Below, one piece after another: positions 8,493-18,700 of a stretch of 64,000 bases of DNA. The stretch is from the NCBI GenBank assembly GCA_049610385.1, contig JBMYZL010000007.1:1-64000 (forward strand), given 5' to 3'. Source of the DNA: JBMYZL01 sp049610385. Lineage in GTDB: Bacteria; Bacteroidota; Bacteroidia; Flavobacteriales_D; Sanyastnellaceae. Position numbers and translations under genes: made by a program. Below the pieces are notes generated by a model, which was not told the origin of the DNA, made no database searches, and saw only the letters and a list, made by a program, of their open reading frames with translations. Position 1 is the stretch's first letter; every line of letters starts with the position of its first letter.

Positions 8493-11400
8493 TCAGAAAT
8501 TGAATTTTCGAGCCCGAGCACTGGCCAATAAGCTCACCAGAACTGCAGCCGCTACTGAAATGTAGACCCAATTGGGGATGGGCACTGGATCCCCTGCCGC
8601 ATAAGAATGCAATCCACTGAGATAATAATTCACCCCGTAGTAGGTCATGATGATGGATGCCAATCCCACCAAATTTGCGATGTTGAAAGCCAAGGTACCT
8701 GCCAATTTGGGAATCAACCGCATGTGCAGGATGAAGGCATATACCAAAATGGACACCAATGCCCAGGTTTCCTTTGCATCCCAACCCCAATACCGTCCCC
8801 AAGATTCATTGGCCCAAACCCCGCCCAAATACGTACCCACACTCAACATGAACAGCCCCCCCGTCAAGGTGAGCTCGCTTAACCACGTCATTTCACGCAC
8901 AAGCGATTTGATGCGCGCGTGACGGTTTCTGTTTGTAATGGCCATCAAAGCCAAATTGACAAAACCAATGATGGCTCCAAGCATCAGGAATCCGTAAGAA
9001 CCTGCCTCTAACGATACATGGATGGTCAACCAATAGGAATTGAGCACGGGAACTAGAGGTGTGATTTCTGGGTTCAAGTAACTCAGCAAAGCAATGAGCA
9101 AAATGACCCCAGATTGCACCATCGTGGCAGCCATGGCTCCAACGGATCTGCGGACAAAAATCAATCCAGCCAACACCGTGGTCCAAGCGATGTAAATCAT
9201 CGACTCGTAGCCATTGCTCCACGGTGCCCGCTCGGACACAAACCACCTCAAGCCCAGTCCCAGTGTATGGAAGATAAAGGCGGCCAAGACCAAGCCTACC
9301 ATGATGGCCTTGGTGCGATCGGACGCATCCCGCCCGCGGATTACCCCCGAGAATAGCGAAATCAAAAACACCAACCCCAGTCCTGTGTACAACCACGCCA
9401 GCCTTTTGAACACGCGCCACTCATTCAATTTGATTTCCATTGTCCGTTGCGCGTCTGACGGCAAGACAGCCGCACCCGCCCGGCGCTGAAACCCATCGAG
9501 TTCCACGAGCAAACCATCGGCCCGATTGTAATCTCCAGTTCCGATGGCTTCTGACAACGCCGCCCGGTATGCCGGGAAAAAGCGATTGGCCTTGGAATCC
9601 CCAGCTGTGCCACGCATCGCTTCACCGGCCCATGTGTTGTTGGCATCGCCCTCGATGGGCACCACGCGGAAAAGCCATCCCGCGCTGAGCATGCTGAAAA
9701 TGTTCACACGTTCGTCTACCTTCATCAAGGTCTTCTCAAACATGCCTTTGTCCGCGTCGTCCATCTCGCTAGCCGCTTGCACGGCTTCCTGCAACTTGTA
9801 CGCACCATCCTCGGTGAAAAAATCCCGGTATGTGGCCCATTTTCCTTCAACGCCCAATGTTTCTTTGATGTCCTCATGCTTGCCCACCTGAATGAGGGGC
9901 TCACGATACCAAGCTTCTGCATCAGCATAAATGCTGAGCGCGACTTGGTCAGCATTCCATCCATTGTAATCCTCGGAACCCAGCAACTTGCGGACCACTT
10001 CTCTGTTGAGTGTATGCAGAGGTTTCATTCGGCCTTGGTTGTCCTGGACCACCAGTCGCGCAAATCGACCCGCATGCATTTCAGCAACCACTGGCAGCGA
10101 TGTTGTGGTGGTTTGGGCGGACAAAGGTTGAATGGCTGCCAACAGGCCCAATCCAGTCCACAAAGAAAGTCGCTTCGCAATGTCCCTGAAGCGTGAAGAC
10201 TTGCTGAATAAGGTCCAAACCATACCCACAGTCAAGAGCATGTATCCCAAGTACGAAATCCAAGTTCCCCAGAAATCGTGGTTCACGCTGAGGTAAGTCC
10301 CTTGTTCATCCGGATCATATGATGATTGGAAAAACCGAAACCCGCGATAGTCCAAGATGTTGTTCATGTAGATCCTGAAATCCCGTTGCACCCCTTTTTC
10401 AGCGTCCACAATGGTCACCTCACTCGCATAAGATGCCGGACTGTTGGTGCCCGGGTATCGCTCCATCTCAAAATCCCGCAATGCGATGGAAAATGGCAAA
10501 ACCATTCGGCGCGCACCGTAAGCAAGCCCAATGTTGAGTCCACCCAATTGAATGGGCACAGGACGGCCCAAGGCCCCTGCCATGCCGGTAACCCAAACTT
10601 CATGATGGTCATCCCCGACCGAAACTTCCCAGCGCTGGGCGATTTCCGAAGAGCGCAGAATTTTGAGGGATTCACTTTTGACTTTTTGCCGGGCCGCGGA
10701 TTGCATTTCAGTGAAAACGAAACGGAAATTCCCCACGGTATACAAGGATCGAAACTGCAGCGGTGTCGGCACTGCCGCATCCAAACTTTTCACTTCTTGC
10801 GTAGCCATGGCCATGACCGACATGGGCACTTCAGCTACAATTTGGGCATCCTCAAAACCCAAAAGATTCACGCACCCTGGCTCAGGTGTGGCGCCGAAAT
10901 GGAACAATCCACCTTCAATGGACCGGGTTTCCTCCCACTTTAAAACATGTTCCTTGCGACCAGATTTTCCCGCAATCACAATGGAAACCATGGGGGTTCC
11001 GGCAGGGTCAGGTTCCATGGACCATTGAGGGTTGGCAACCAATTCCAACAACGCCACGTTGACCTCACGTCCAGAAACTTCGTAGCTCTTTTCAAAATGG
11101 TTGGGCCCCAAAGACGAGAACAAAACCGGCTCATTTGCGACATACTGGGCACCCGATTCATCTTGGAATGTCATCACCAAGTGTGGGTCTGCCGAAACCA
11201 TGGTGTTGTTTGAAGCACCTTCCCGGATGCCCAAAATCCCTTCGTAGCCGAAGTATCTCGTGACTCCGGCCCCAAGAAGGATAAGAATCATGGACAAATG
11301 AAACAGCACCACGGCATAGCGCTTGCGCTGCATCAATTTGTACTTGCTCATGTTTCGCACCATGGAAGCCCCGAACAGCAAGAGCAACACTTCGAACCAC

Positions 11401-11543
11401 TTGGCCTTGTAAATCCATTTTTGGGCCGCACTTGTACCGAAGTCATTTTCAATAAAGGTGGCAACGGCAATGGCCACAGCGAACAAGGCAATGTAACTCA
11501 TCGCTGCACGCTCATTGAGGAATTTATCAATCCAAACTTTCAT
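8493..11543 (-). CDS. ccsBA: Cytochrome c biogenesis fusion CcsBA (ResB + CcsA)
   Basis: This is a 1016-residue polytopic membrane protein. The N-terminal half is ResB/CcsB-like: TM helices near residues 15-35, 50-65 and 80-95, a large periplasmic domain containing the QKVKSESLKILRSSEIAQRW region, and a TM around 430. The C-terminal half is CcsA-like with about eight TM helices and the haem-handling WWD-type motif WGRYWGWDAKETWALV at about residues 915-930. System II fusions export haem and attach it to CxxCH apocytochromes. The ATG overlaps the stop of the upstream lipoprotein gene by 4 bp, indicating coupled expression. The length is normal for Bacteroidota CcsBA. Confidence 0.93.
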   Translation of the reverse strand: MKVWIDKFLNERAAMSYIALFAVAIAVATFIENDFGTSAAQKWIYKAKWFEVLLLLFGASMVRNMSKYKLMQRKRYAVVLFHLSMILILLGAGVTRYFGYEGILGIREGASNNTMVSADPHLVMTFQDESGAQYVANEPVLFSSLGPNHFEKSYEVSGREVNVALLELVANPQWSMEPDPAGTPMVSIVIAGKSGRKEHVLKWEETRSIEGGLFHFGATPEPGCVNLLGFEDAQIVAEVPMSVMAMATQEVKSLDAAVPTPLQFRSLYTVGNFRFVFTEMQSAARQKVKSESLKILRSSEIAQRWEVSVGDDHHEVWVTGMAGALGRPVPIQLGGLNIGLAYGARRMVLPFSIALRDFEMERYPGTNSPASYASEVTIVDAEKGVQRDFRIYMNNILDYRGFRFFQSSYDPDEQGTYLSVNHDFWGTWISYLGYMLLTVGMVWTLFSKSSRFRDIAKRLSLWTGLGLLAAIQPLSAQTTTTSLPVVAEMHAGRFARLVVQDNQGRMKPLHTLNREVVRKLLGSEDYNGWNADQVALSIYADAEAWYREPLIQVGKHEDIKETLGVEGKWATYRDFFTEDGAYKLQEAVQAASEMDDADKGMFEKTLMKVDERVNIFSMLSAGWLFRVVPIEGDANNTWAGEAMRGTAGDSKANRFFPAYRAALSEAIGTGDYNRADGLLVELDGFQRRAGAAVLPSDAQRTMEIKLNEWRVFKRLAWLYTGLGLVFLISLFSGVIRGRDASDRTKAIMVGLVLAAFIFHTLGLGLRWFVSERAPWSNGYESMIYIAWTTVLAGLIFVRRSVGAMAATMVQSGVILLIALLSYLNPEITPLVPVLNSYWLTIHVSLEAGSYGFLMLGAIIGFVNLALMAITNRNRHARIKSLVREMTWLSELTLTGGLFMLSVGTYLGGVWANESWGRYWGWDAKETWALVSILVYAFILHMRLIPKLAGTLAFNIANLVGLASIIMTYYGVNYYLSGLHSYAAGDPVPIPNWVYISVAAAVLVSLLASARARKFNF

Positions 11544-12295
11544 GGGATGATTTGGCCATTTTCAAGAATCACATCATACCGATAGCCCGCACCAAAATCA
11601 CGGTCAATAGACAATTTGCCCGCAAGGGTGACCACTTTCCCCAAAGGAACCGACATCTCGGAGGTCACCACGAAATCAAAATCATCCCTCGATCCGTCTT
11701 GCAAGTGAATCCAATGGCGATCCATGATGTCGGGATTGACTTTGGTGACACGACCTGTGACTTGCACCTGCTGACCCGCCAGAATCGACGATTTGTCAAT
11801 CACATCCGCAATGCGCTGTGACCCTTGAGCCAGGGTCACTGGGTCCGTGCTTTGCTGGTGGGACGTTTGATCAGTTTGGTGGGCTGCACCCTGCAGTGCA
11901 GCAGGTTTCACCTGATCGACCCAGAACAACTCATCAAAAGATCGTTCCAATTCATCGCTCTGGAAATCCACCTCGCCATATCCCTTCGTGAATGCATAGG
12001 TTCCGCCGACCTGGTATGCCTCTGGGGAGGTCGCAATCCAATAGCGCTTCCCATTGATTTCTTGAACATCGAGGAACCAATGTTGGCTTCCCTTCAAGAT
12101 GTCATGAACCAAAACCTTTCTCAGGGATTCTTCTCCTGATGCAGATGCCGACCCAAGGGATGACAATTCCCCCTTCAAAATCCCCGATTTCGCCACGGGT
12201 GCAGACGGTTCCAAGGTTTGGGGGCCACATCCCCAAGCCATACAACTGGCAATCGCCATCACCACAAGTGCTTTAAGGCTTTTCCTGTTTTTCAT
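11540..12295 (-). CDS. Lipoprotein with C-terminal OB-fold-like domain
   Basis: This is a 251-residue protein. Its N-terminus, MKNRKSLKALVVMAIASCMAWGC, is a lipoprotein signal with the lipidated cysteine at residue 23. A Ser/Ala-rich linker follows. A central domain contains VQEINGKRYWIATSPEAYQVGGTY. A C-terminal domain, about residues 165-251, reads AGQQVQVTGRVTKV...DRHWIHLQDG...VPLGKVVTLAGKLSIDRDFG, which resembles OB-fold domains found in cytochrome-related lipoproteins of this phylum. It is translationally coupled to ccsBA (4-bp overlap), so a role in c-type cytochrome maturation or haem delivery is a reasonable inference. A purine-rich AGGAGAGGG directly precedes the ATG, one of few good Shine-Dalgarno sites here. 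Confidence 0.8.
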   Translation of the reverse strand: MKNRKSLKALVVMAIASCMAWGCGPQTLEPSAPVAKSGILKGELSSLGSASASGEESLRKVLVHDILKGSQHWFLDVQEINGKRYWIATSPEAYQVGGTYAFTKGYGEVDFQSDELERSFDELFWVDQVKPAALQGAAHQTDQTSHQQSTDPVTLAQGSQRIADVIDKSSILAGQQVQVTGRVTKVNPDIMDRHWIHLQDGSRDDFDFVVTSEMSVPLGKVVTLAGKLSIDRDFGAGYRYDVILENGQIIP

Positions 12296-12513
12296 CCCTC
12301 TCCTGAATCGGAACTTCTTTTTTTCCTGTGCAAAGTTGGGGCTTTCAAGAATGAAAAACGCAAAATGGGCGCTCGTTTGTCAGGTGAGAGGCATGCAAAT
12401 CATCTTGAGACGATTGTGCACCCAACAACTTCAATTCCAACTTGCAACTGGTTCACCCCCCCCAAATGTCTCGGCAACATCATGGAAGATGCCAGAAAGT
12501 AATCTCATTCAAT

Positions 12514-14400
12514 TCAAGGAAATTTAAATGACCAGACGAGTGCCGACTTGGGCGGGATTTCCAGTCGGCCTTTGACCTGCCAATGAACCTGTTTATCTGC
12601 CAGCACATCCCAGCCATCGATGTCCTCTGGCAAAACCTCAGCGTATCGACTTGCCGGTACATCCAACGAATGAGCGGCTGAATTCAACGCGATCCATACC
12701 AGTTCCTCAGCATTCCTCCGGACATAGACGTAGAGATTCTCCTTGTCCTGCGGCGCGAAGTGAATCAACTCCCCGTGGTGAACAGCTGACGCATTTTGCC
12801 GCCAGGACAGCAGACGTTTCATGTGGTCTTGGACCCCCAAGGCATCATCCGATAAACCTTGTCCTGTAAAGCCATTGATCGATGCGTCTTTCCATCCCCC
12901 GGGAAATTCACTGCGGATATTGCCATGGCTGTTGTCGCCTGTGTTCGACATGAAAATCTCTGTGCCGTAGTAGAAGGTTGGTGTTCCTCGCGTGGTCGCA
13001 AAAAATGTCAGCGCCAGTTTGACCAAATCTGGGTCATCCCCCAATTGCGTGGCAATACGAGACATGTCATGATTGTCCGGAAAAATCACGTGGGCTGAAG
13101 GTTCTGCGTACAAAAAATCATTCGACAACGTTTCATAAACACAGAGCCAATTGGACTCCCATTCGCTCTGCCGGGTGAGTGCATCCACGCAGGCCTTCTG
13201 GAGCGGGAAATCGAGCAACCCTGGAAGGCAGGATTCATATCCGTCCCGATTCAATGCCCCACGCTGCCAATAAGCCAAAACCGCCGGATTCAGACTCCAC
13301 TCCTCTCCACATATGCTGAAGTTGGGATATTCCTTCATGACTGCACACGACCAACGGGTGAGAAATTCAGGGTCTGAATAGGGGTAGGTATCCATCCGAA
13401 TACCACCCAACCCCAAAGTTTCCACCCACCATATGGTGTTTTGAATCAAGTAGTTCCCCAACAAGTGGTGATTCTGATTGAGGTCAGGCATTGTGGGAAC
13501 AAACCAACCATTGGAAAACCCCACCCGATCTGACTGAGTCGCATGTGGATCCCGCAAAGTGGTCCGGCGGTGGTTCGTCTGTTGGAAGGGGTCATGTTGA
13601 TGGACCCAATCTTCATCCGGCAAATCACGCATCCACCAATGCCCCAATCCACAATGGTTGATGATCATATCCATGACCAATTTCATGCCGCGCTCGCGCA
13701 ATTCCTCGGCCAAACCCAAATAAGCCTCATTGCCTCCAAAACGAGCATCAACCGCATAAAAATCTGTTGCCGCGTAGCCGTGATAAGAACTTTCCGGCAT
13801 CCGATTTTCAACGACAGGATTGAGCCATATCGCCGTATAACCCATTTCTTGCAAGTGGCCCAAATGGGCTCGAATGCCAGCAATGTCGCCGCCATGGCGA
13901 CCATGATCATCTTCTCGATTCACACCATCACCCATTCCCGCGATGTTGTCATTTTCGAGGTTGCCATTGGCAAACCGATCAGGTGTAATCAAACACAAAA
14001 CATCGGAAGGATTGTACCCTTCAAATGCGGCTGCAGGACGGGAGCGAGGGACAAAAGGATAATCCCATTTCGCCACCACCTGGCCCCGTTCGTTCCGGAA
14101 CTCGAGGGGAGCCCATAACGTGTCCGTTGAGAGGGACGAAGCATTCGGTCGCAAGCAAACGAATAGATAATTGGGGCTCGACACTCGCTCGGTCCGAATC
14201 AAATCCACCTCAGCTTCCGCCATTCCCACCGTCCATGTGCCCACATTCTTCCCGTGGAACATCACCACAACGGTATCGGATTCCAAGCCGGTCCACCAAT
14301 TGGGTGGTTCGACATGCTGAAACGTTTGGGCACACACAACATGTGCACCTGCGAGCAACTTCAACGCCAGTGATTTGGCTCCCCAGTTGTAACCTCTCAT
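12514..14400 (-). CDS. Exported GH13 alpha-amylase / neopullulanase-type (SusA-like)
   Basis: The protein has 628 residues from the ATG at 14400, which starts a signal-like segment (MRGYNWGAKSLALKLL...VVCAQ). An N-terminal Ig-like cyclomaltodextrinase domain spans about residues 25-125. The GH13 barrel contains region I DMIINHCG, region II GGIRMDTYPY with nucleophile D337, region III CGEEW with acid/base E366, and region IV FPDNHD. A C-terminal beta domain ends near residue 628. Such enzymes hydrolyse starch-derived oligosaccharides and pullulan in the periplasm. The gene is divergent from the exported C1 peptidase, with 69 bp between starts carrying promoter boxes for both directions. A longer start at 14478 is possible but would run through the neighbour's start region. 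Confidence 0.9.
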   Translation of the reverse strand: MRGYNWGAKSLALKLLAGAHVVCAQTFQHVEPPNWWTGLESDTVVVMFHGKNVGTWTVGMAEAEVDLIRTERVSSPNYLFVCLRPNASSLSTDTLWAPLEFRNERGQVVAKWDYPFVPRSRPAAAFEGYNPSDVLCLITPDRFANGNLENDNIAGMGDGVNREDDHGRHGGDIAGIRAHLGHLQEMGYTAIWLNPVVENRMPESSYHGYAATDFYAVDARFGGNEAYLGLAEELRERGMKLVMDMIINHCGLGHWWMRDLPDEDWVHQHDPFQQTNHRRTTLRDPHATQSDRVGFSNGWFVPTMPDLNQNHHLLGNYLIQNTIWWVETLGLGGIRMDTYPYSDPEFLTRWSCAVMKEYPNFSICGEEWSLNPAVLAYWQRGALNRDGYESCLPGLLDFPLQKACVDALTRQSEWESNWLCVYETLSNDFLYAEPSAHVIFPDNHDMSRIATQLGDDPDLVKLALTFFATTRGTPTFYYGTEIFMSNTGDNSHGNIRSEFPGGWKDASINGFTGQGLSDDALGVQDHMKRLLSWRQNASAVHHGELIHFAPQDKENLYVYVRRNAEELVWIALNSAAHSLDVPASRYAEVLPEDIDGWDVLADKQVHWQVKGRLEIPPKSALVWSFKFP

Positions 14401-14405
14401 GCCCT

Positions 14406-14413
14406 CAAAACTA
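14406..14413 (-). promoter_or_regulatory. Candidate -7 promoter box for the GH13 gene
   Basis: The minus strand reads TAGTTTTG (TAnnTTTG), five bases before the ATG at 14400. If active, transcription would start at or next to the start codon. Confidence 0.4.
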
Positions 14414-14437
14414 CAAAAGCTCCACCCCAACAGTGCA

Positions 14438-14445
14438 TACCTTTG
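14438..14445 (+). promoter_or_regulatory. Candidate -7 promoter box for the C1 peptidase gene
   Basis: TACCTTTG is a perfect match to TAnnTTTG, 24 nt before the ATG at 14470. The same octamer lies 25 nt before pdhB. Confidence 0.5.
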
Positions 14446-14469
14446 TCTTCCATTCATACACCCAAGACC

Positions 14470-15579
14470 ATGTTTCAAAAATCTTGCCTTTACCTGTTTT
14501 TTCTGCTCCTCGTCGCCAATTCACCTGCTCAAGGCCAAACCCCAGATTACCAGTTTACCGACATCGTACGTCTCGACCCTTCACCCGTTAAGGATCAATG
14601 TCGAACGGGCACATGCTGGAGTTATTCGACAACTTCCTTTCTGGAAAGCGAAATACAACGACAAACGGGACAGACACTGGATTTGAGTGAAATGTTCAAC
14701 GTCCGGATGACCTATCCAGAAAAGGCAGAAATGTACCTGCGCTTGCACGGTTTGCATCAATTTGGCCCCGGCAGCTTGAATCACGATGTCTTGCATGTTT
14801 TGGAACATCATGGTGTCGTACCGGAATCCGTTTATTCGGGACTACCAGCGGGTGAAACTTTTCACGATCACGGCCATCTGGATGCGTTGTTGTTGGGCAT
14901 GGTCGAGGTAGCCCGTGACCGCAAATGGAGCGTGAGCGATCCGGTTTGGAATCAAGCGCTGGCTGCCGTTTTGGATGTCTACTTGGGGGCCGTGCCGGAG
15001 ACCTTTGATGTGAATGGTGAAACCCATACACCTCTTTCCTATAGAGATGCCTTGGGTTTGGATGCCAACAAATACGTTTCCCTCACCTCCTTCACACATC
15101 ACCCTTATGAAGCGTCCTTTGTCCTTGAGATCCCCGACAATTTCGCAAGAAAATCGTTTTGGAACGTCGAATTAGACCAACTGGAAAAAGCAGTCACTGC
15201 GGCATTGGACCGCGGTTACACTGTGGCTTGGGATGCCGATGTCAGTGAGCGAGGATTTGATTTTCGTCTGGGCCTCGCAGTCTTGCTCGCTAAAGGAGAA
15301 GAACTGTCCGATGAGCAAGTGCTAGAGCCGGCTGTCACAGCGGCTTCTCGTCAAATGGGGTTTGATGATTTTTCAACAACCGATGACCATTTGATGCACA
15401 TCGTCGGTTACGCAAATGACCAGGATGGTGATCTTTTTTTCATTGTCAAAAACAGTTGGGGTGGTGAAAATCTGTTTGGCGGATATCAATACGTATCGCT
15501 GCCTTATTTCAGGGCCAAAACCATTTCCATTTTGCTTCATGAAAATGGATTACCCAAAGGCACAATTCGCAAGATGTAA
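14470..15579 (+). CDS. Exported papain-like C1 peptidase (aminopeptidase C / bleomycin hydrolase family)
   Basis: This is a 369-residue protein. Residues 1-22 are a signal peptide (MFQKSCLYLFFLLLVANSPAQG). The catalytic triad is visible: Q43 and C49 in QCRTGTCWSYS, H310 in DDHLMHIVG, and N328 in VKNSWGG. The arrangement, including the long insertion between Cys and His, matches the PepC/bleomycin hydrolase branch of family C1, which removes N-terminal residues from peptides. Classic PepC is cytoplasmic, whereas this copy carries a signal peptide and should act in the periplasm. I chose the ATG at 14470 because it opens the signal peptide. The gene is divergent from the GH13 gene. Confidence 0.88.
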   Translation: MFQKSCLYLFFLLLVANSPAQGQTPDYQFTDIVRLDPSPVKDQCRTGTCWSYSTTSFLESEIQRQTGQTLDLSEMFNVRMTYPEKAEMYLRLHGLHQFGPGSLNHDVLHVLEHHGVVPESVYSGLPAGETFHDHGHLDALLLGMVEVARDRKWSVSDPVWNQALAAVLDVYLGAVPETFDVNGETHTPLSYRDALGLDANKYVSLTSFTHHPYEASFVLEIPDNFARKSFWNVELDQLEKAVTAALDRGYTVAWDADVSERGFDFRLGLAVLLAKGEELSDEQVLEPAVTAASRQMGFDDFSTTDDHLMHIVGYANDQDGDLFFIVKNSWGGENLFGGYQYVSLPYFRAKTISILLHENGLPKGTIRKM

Positions 15580-15643
15580 TATTTCTTATGTCGATTAATT
15601 TATACACATTAAGGTAAGTTTTTTCACATTCAACTATTTTATA

Positions 15644-15683
15644 GGCCCGTTTTTCTTATTTTCGTAATAAGTTCAAGCGGGCC
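15644..15683 (+). promoter_or_regulatory. Two-tier stem-loop in the leader of the large secreted protein gene
   Basis: Outer arms GGCCCG (15644-15649) and CGGGCC (15678-15683) enclose inner arms CTTATT (15655-15660) and AATAAG (15666-15671) around loop TTCGT. The structure ends 48 bp before the ATG at 15732. No T run follows, so it is unlikely to be a simple terminator; a 5'-UTR element or operator is possible. Confidence 0.45.
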
Positions 15684-15731
15684 GAGGTAGCGTTCGAGCG
15701 TCCTGTCCCACTTGAATTCCGAACAATCGTT

Positions 15732-18700
15732 ATGACGCACCCCAACCCCACTCAGCAATTGAGGTTGTCCACCTTGGTGGCATTTTCGGTTCTTTTGATC
15801 TCGAGCAACTTGTCGTGGGGACAGGTGGAATGCGCAAATTGTCCCATCGTCTTTGACAACGGAGAGGTGCCCACCGGGGGATGCTCACAGGAACTGGACA
15901 ATTGGGAATTTGAACCTGCGGCATCAGTGCTGTGCGATTCAGAAGTCTCTTTGCCCATTTCATCGTTTGTTGCAGATTTGCGTTCTGGTTGGACTGACCA
16001 TGCAGGGATTACGAGCTTGGGAATGGGACCAGACGGGGCCATTCGCCTGTTTGGCTTGTCGAGTTTGGGTTATGCCCCGAGCGATTATTTCATTGAAACA
16101 GAACCTTTAGCGGTCCAGGAGCTTCCCAATGGTCGGATTCGCGTCACAGGCGAAGTCGCCAACAACATGGATTCAGAATTGCGATGGGAACTCCATTTGG
16201 TCCTCCACAACGCACTTGCCGCCGAAGACTGGCTGAATAGCAGTCCAAATCATCAATTGGTCGTGGCCTATGGTTGCGAAGTGGACACAAGCCAATTGAC
16301 CACTTATGTCTTGGATCCAGCCCACAGTCACCTCGAGGCGACGTCAGGTTATGACTCCGGCTTTTTACAACTTTCGCACATGCCGCTCAATGCCCATCGT
16401 CGGTTTCAATTGGGTGAAGGAGGCAACAGCCACAATTGTGAATTCGGATTGGGAGGCTGGTTTGCCTGGGAGGGACAAATTGATGGCACTGAAGTGCTCG
16501 GATTGTCGGGAGACCTGATCATTGATTTGACGGAGTCCACCGACGTGTTTCCGGAATGCGGGGATCCCATCGGATTGGGTGTGGCTACGGCCTTTCATGC
16601 GGCCTGCAACTCCGGTGCTTCCATGGCGGTAGAATGGATTCACTTGGATGACCTTCCACCCGTCGTGGAATCATTGGTTTGCCCACCCGACACGGTTTGG
16701 CCTGGTATCCTTCCTGATGTGTTGCCTGGCCCAGATGAATTGGGCCATCCAGAAGTCATTTGGTCTGACAATTGCCCCCATGCAATGTTGACCTCGTTCA
16801 GTTATGCAGACGCAATCGATGCGCCTGCCAACTGCAGTTCTGCTGGCGCTGTGAACAGGACATTCACCATGACCGCAGAAGACGATTGTGGAAATGTCAC
16901 GCAAACCAGTTGCACCCAAACCATTTTCGGAACCGATGTCCCTCCCATTCCAGGCATTCAATTTCCACCAGATACGTTGGTGCAATGCGATGCCACATCC
17001 CCAGCAGATTTACCGGAAGCCGTCGACGCTTGTGGCAATGCATTGGAATGGATCATTGAGGACGAAATCGGCCCGCCTTTGTATGTCCTCGAAGCGTCTT
17101 ACAGCGGGGATTTTGATGACTGCAACACCACTGGGTTTGTAGCACAAGGGGGAAGCACCATGATCAACCCAGATGGCTGGGAAGGCACTTGCGCTGTCCA
17201 ACTTGCTCAATATGTTGGCATGCTGCCCAACAATTTTTATTTCGATGGGCCCATGACGGGTTACGGTACTTATGAGGTGTTGGTGAGAACTGAATCATTT
17301 CTCGCAGATGCCCTTTTGAAATTGTATGCAGGACCTGGACTGATTTCACCCGCCTTGATTTTTTCCATCCGACCCTCGGGCTCCGACAATCCCGGCGTCA
17401 ATGTCTTGGGATTTGGAATTCAAGCCGCAACAATTGCCCCGCCTGTATACGCAAGCGAATGGTTTGCCGTTCGGATTGAAGTGCTGCCAAGTGGCATCTC
17501 CTTGTTTCTGAACAACGAATTGTGGTGGTCAGACGACTTGCCCGAATCTCTTCCGATTTCAGGGCATTTCAAACTAGCTGCATCGGGCGCCGTCACCTAC
17601 GACAATGTACAGTATTCACCTTGGGTGCCTTGTGAAAATGAATACACCATACATCGAACATGGTCTGCTGAGGATGCTGCTGGGAATTCCCTGACTCATG
17701 AACAGGTCATTTCTGTGGTGGATGAACAGGGGCCCGATATCATTTTGACAGCTGGCAGCAGCATGGATTGGCCGTGCGATATCCCTCTGCCGCAAGAAAC
17801 AGGAGAATGGGCAGATGCCTCTGATTGCAGCCTCTTCGAATGGGGGCATTCAGATTCGCTATTGAACGCAGGGAATGCATGCTCCGGAGGAGCCGAAACC
17901 TGGCTCAGGACGTACACCGCGATGGATGCATGTGGAAATGCTTCCCAAGCTGAGCAGGTGATTCACGTCATAGACACCTTGGCCCCAATTTTGGTTACTG
18001 AATGTGCTCTCGAAGACGGCGACACCATTTCCGTGTGCCCTGGCACCGAAGATTGGGATTGGTGGACATCAAATTGCGAATGGAATTGGCAGGACAATTG
18101 TTCAGGTCCCAATGAACTCAACATTGAACCATCCAATACCGAACCACCCACAGGGCAATGCAACTTCCAAGATCCCTCGCCACTTGCCGACGGAGAGGAT
18201 TGTGAAGGCAATTCCTCCCATGGCATGCGTTTGTTTGGGCTCAACGGATTCAGTGGAGACGATTATTACACCACCACATCCGGCGTTGTAGCCACTTCCG
18301 CCTCGGGCGATTTGCACTTTCAAGCCTCTTATGCGAACATGGACCTGCCCGAGGGATCTGGAGGATTTGATCTCGATGCCCACTGCGGTCCGGCTTTCAC
18401 CTGGGAAGAATGGCAGTTACAGGAGAACAATGCTGGGTATTTCTACGGTTGCCCAGAACTACCCGACTTGCACGAATCATGGTCATTCCATGTCCTGGAT
18501 TCGGCCGTGCTGACGGGTTATGGTGTTTTCGCAGGGCTGCTGTTGAATTTGTATCACCCATCCCCGGACAACTTCTATGGTTTGCAATGGGGAGTGGGTG
18601 CCAGTTCAAAAAATGACCAAATGGGTTTCGGCGCATGGTTCGAATTCGAGGGGGAATTGGATGGCGTCTTCATTTCGGGGTCCGGCAATCTGTTTGCTGA

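Noticed and set aside
9214..11213. Several long plus-strand frames opposite ccsBA
   Set aside because: They are antisense to a well-supported gene and show no motifs.
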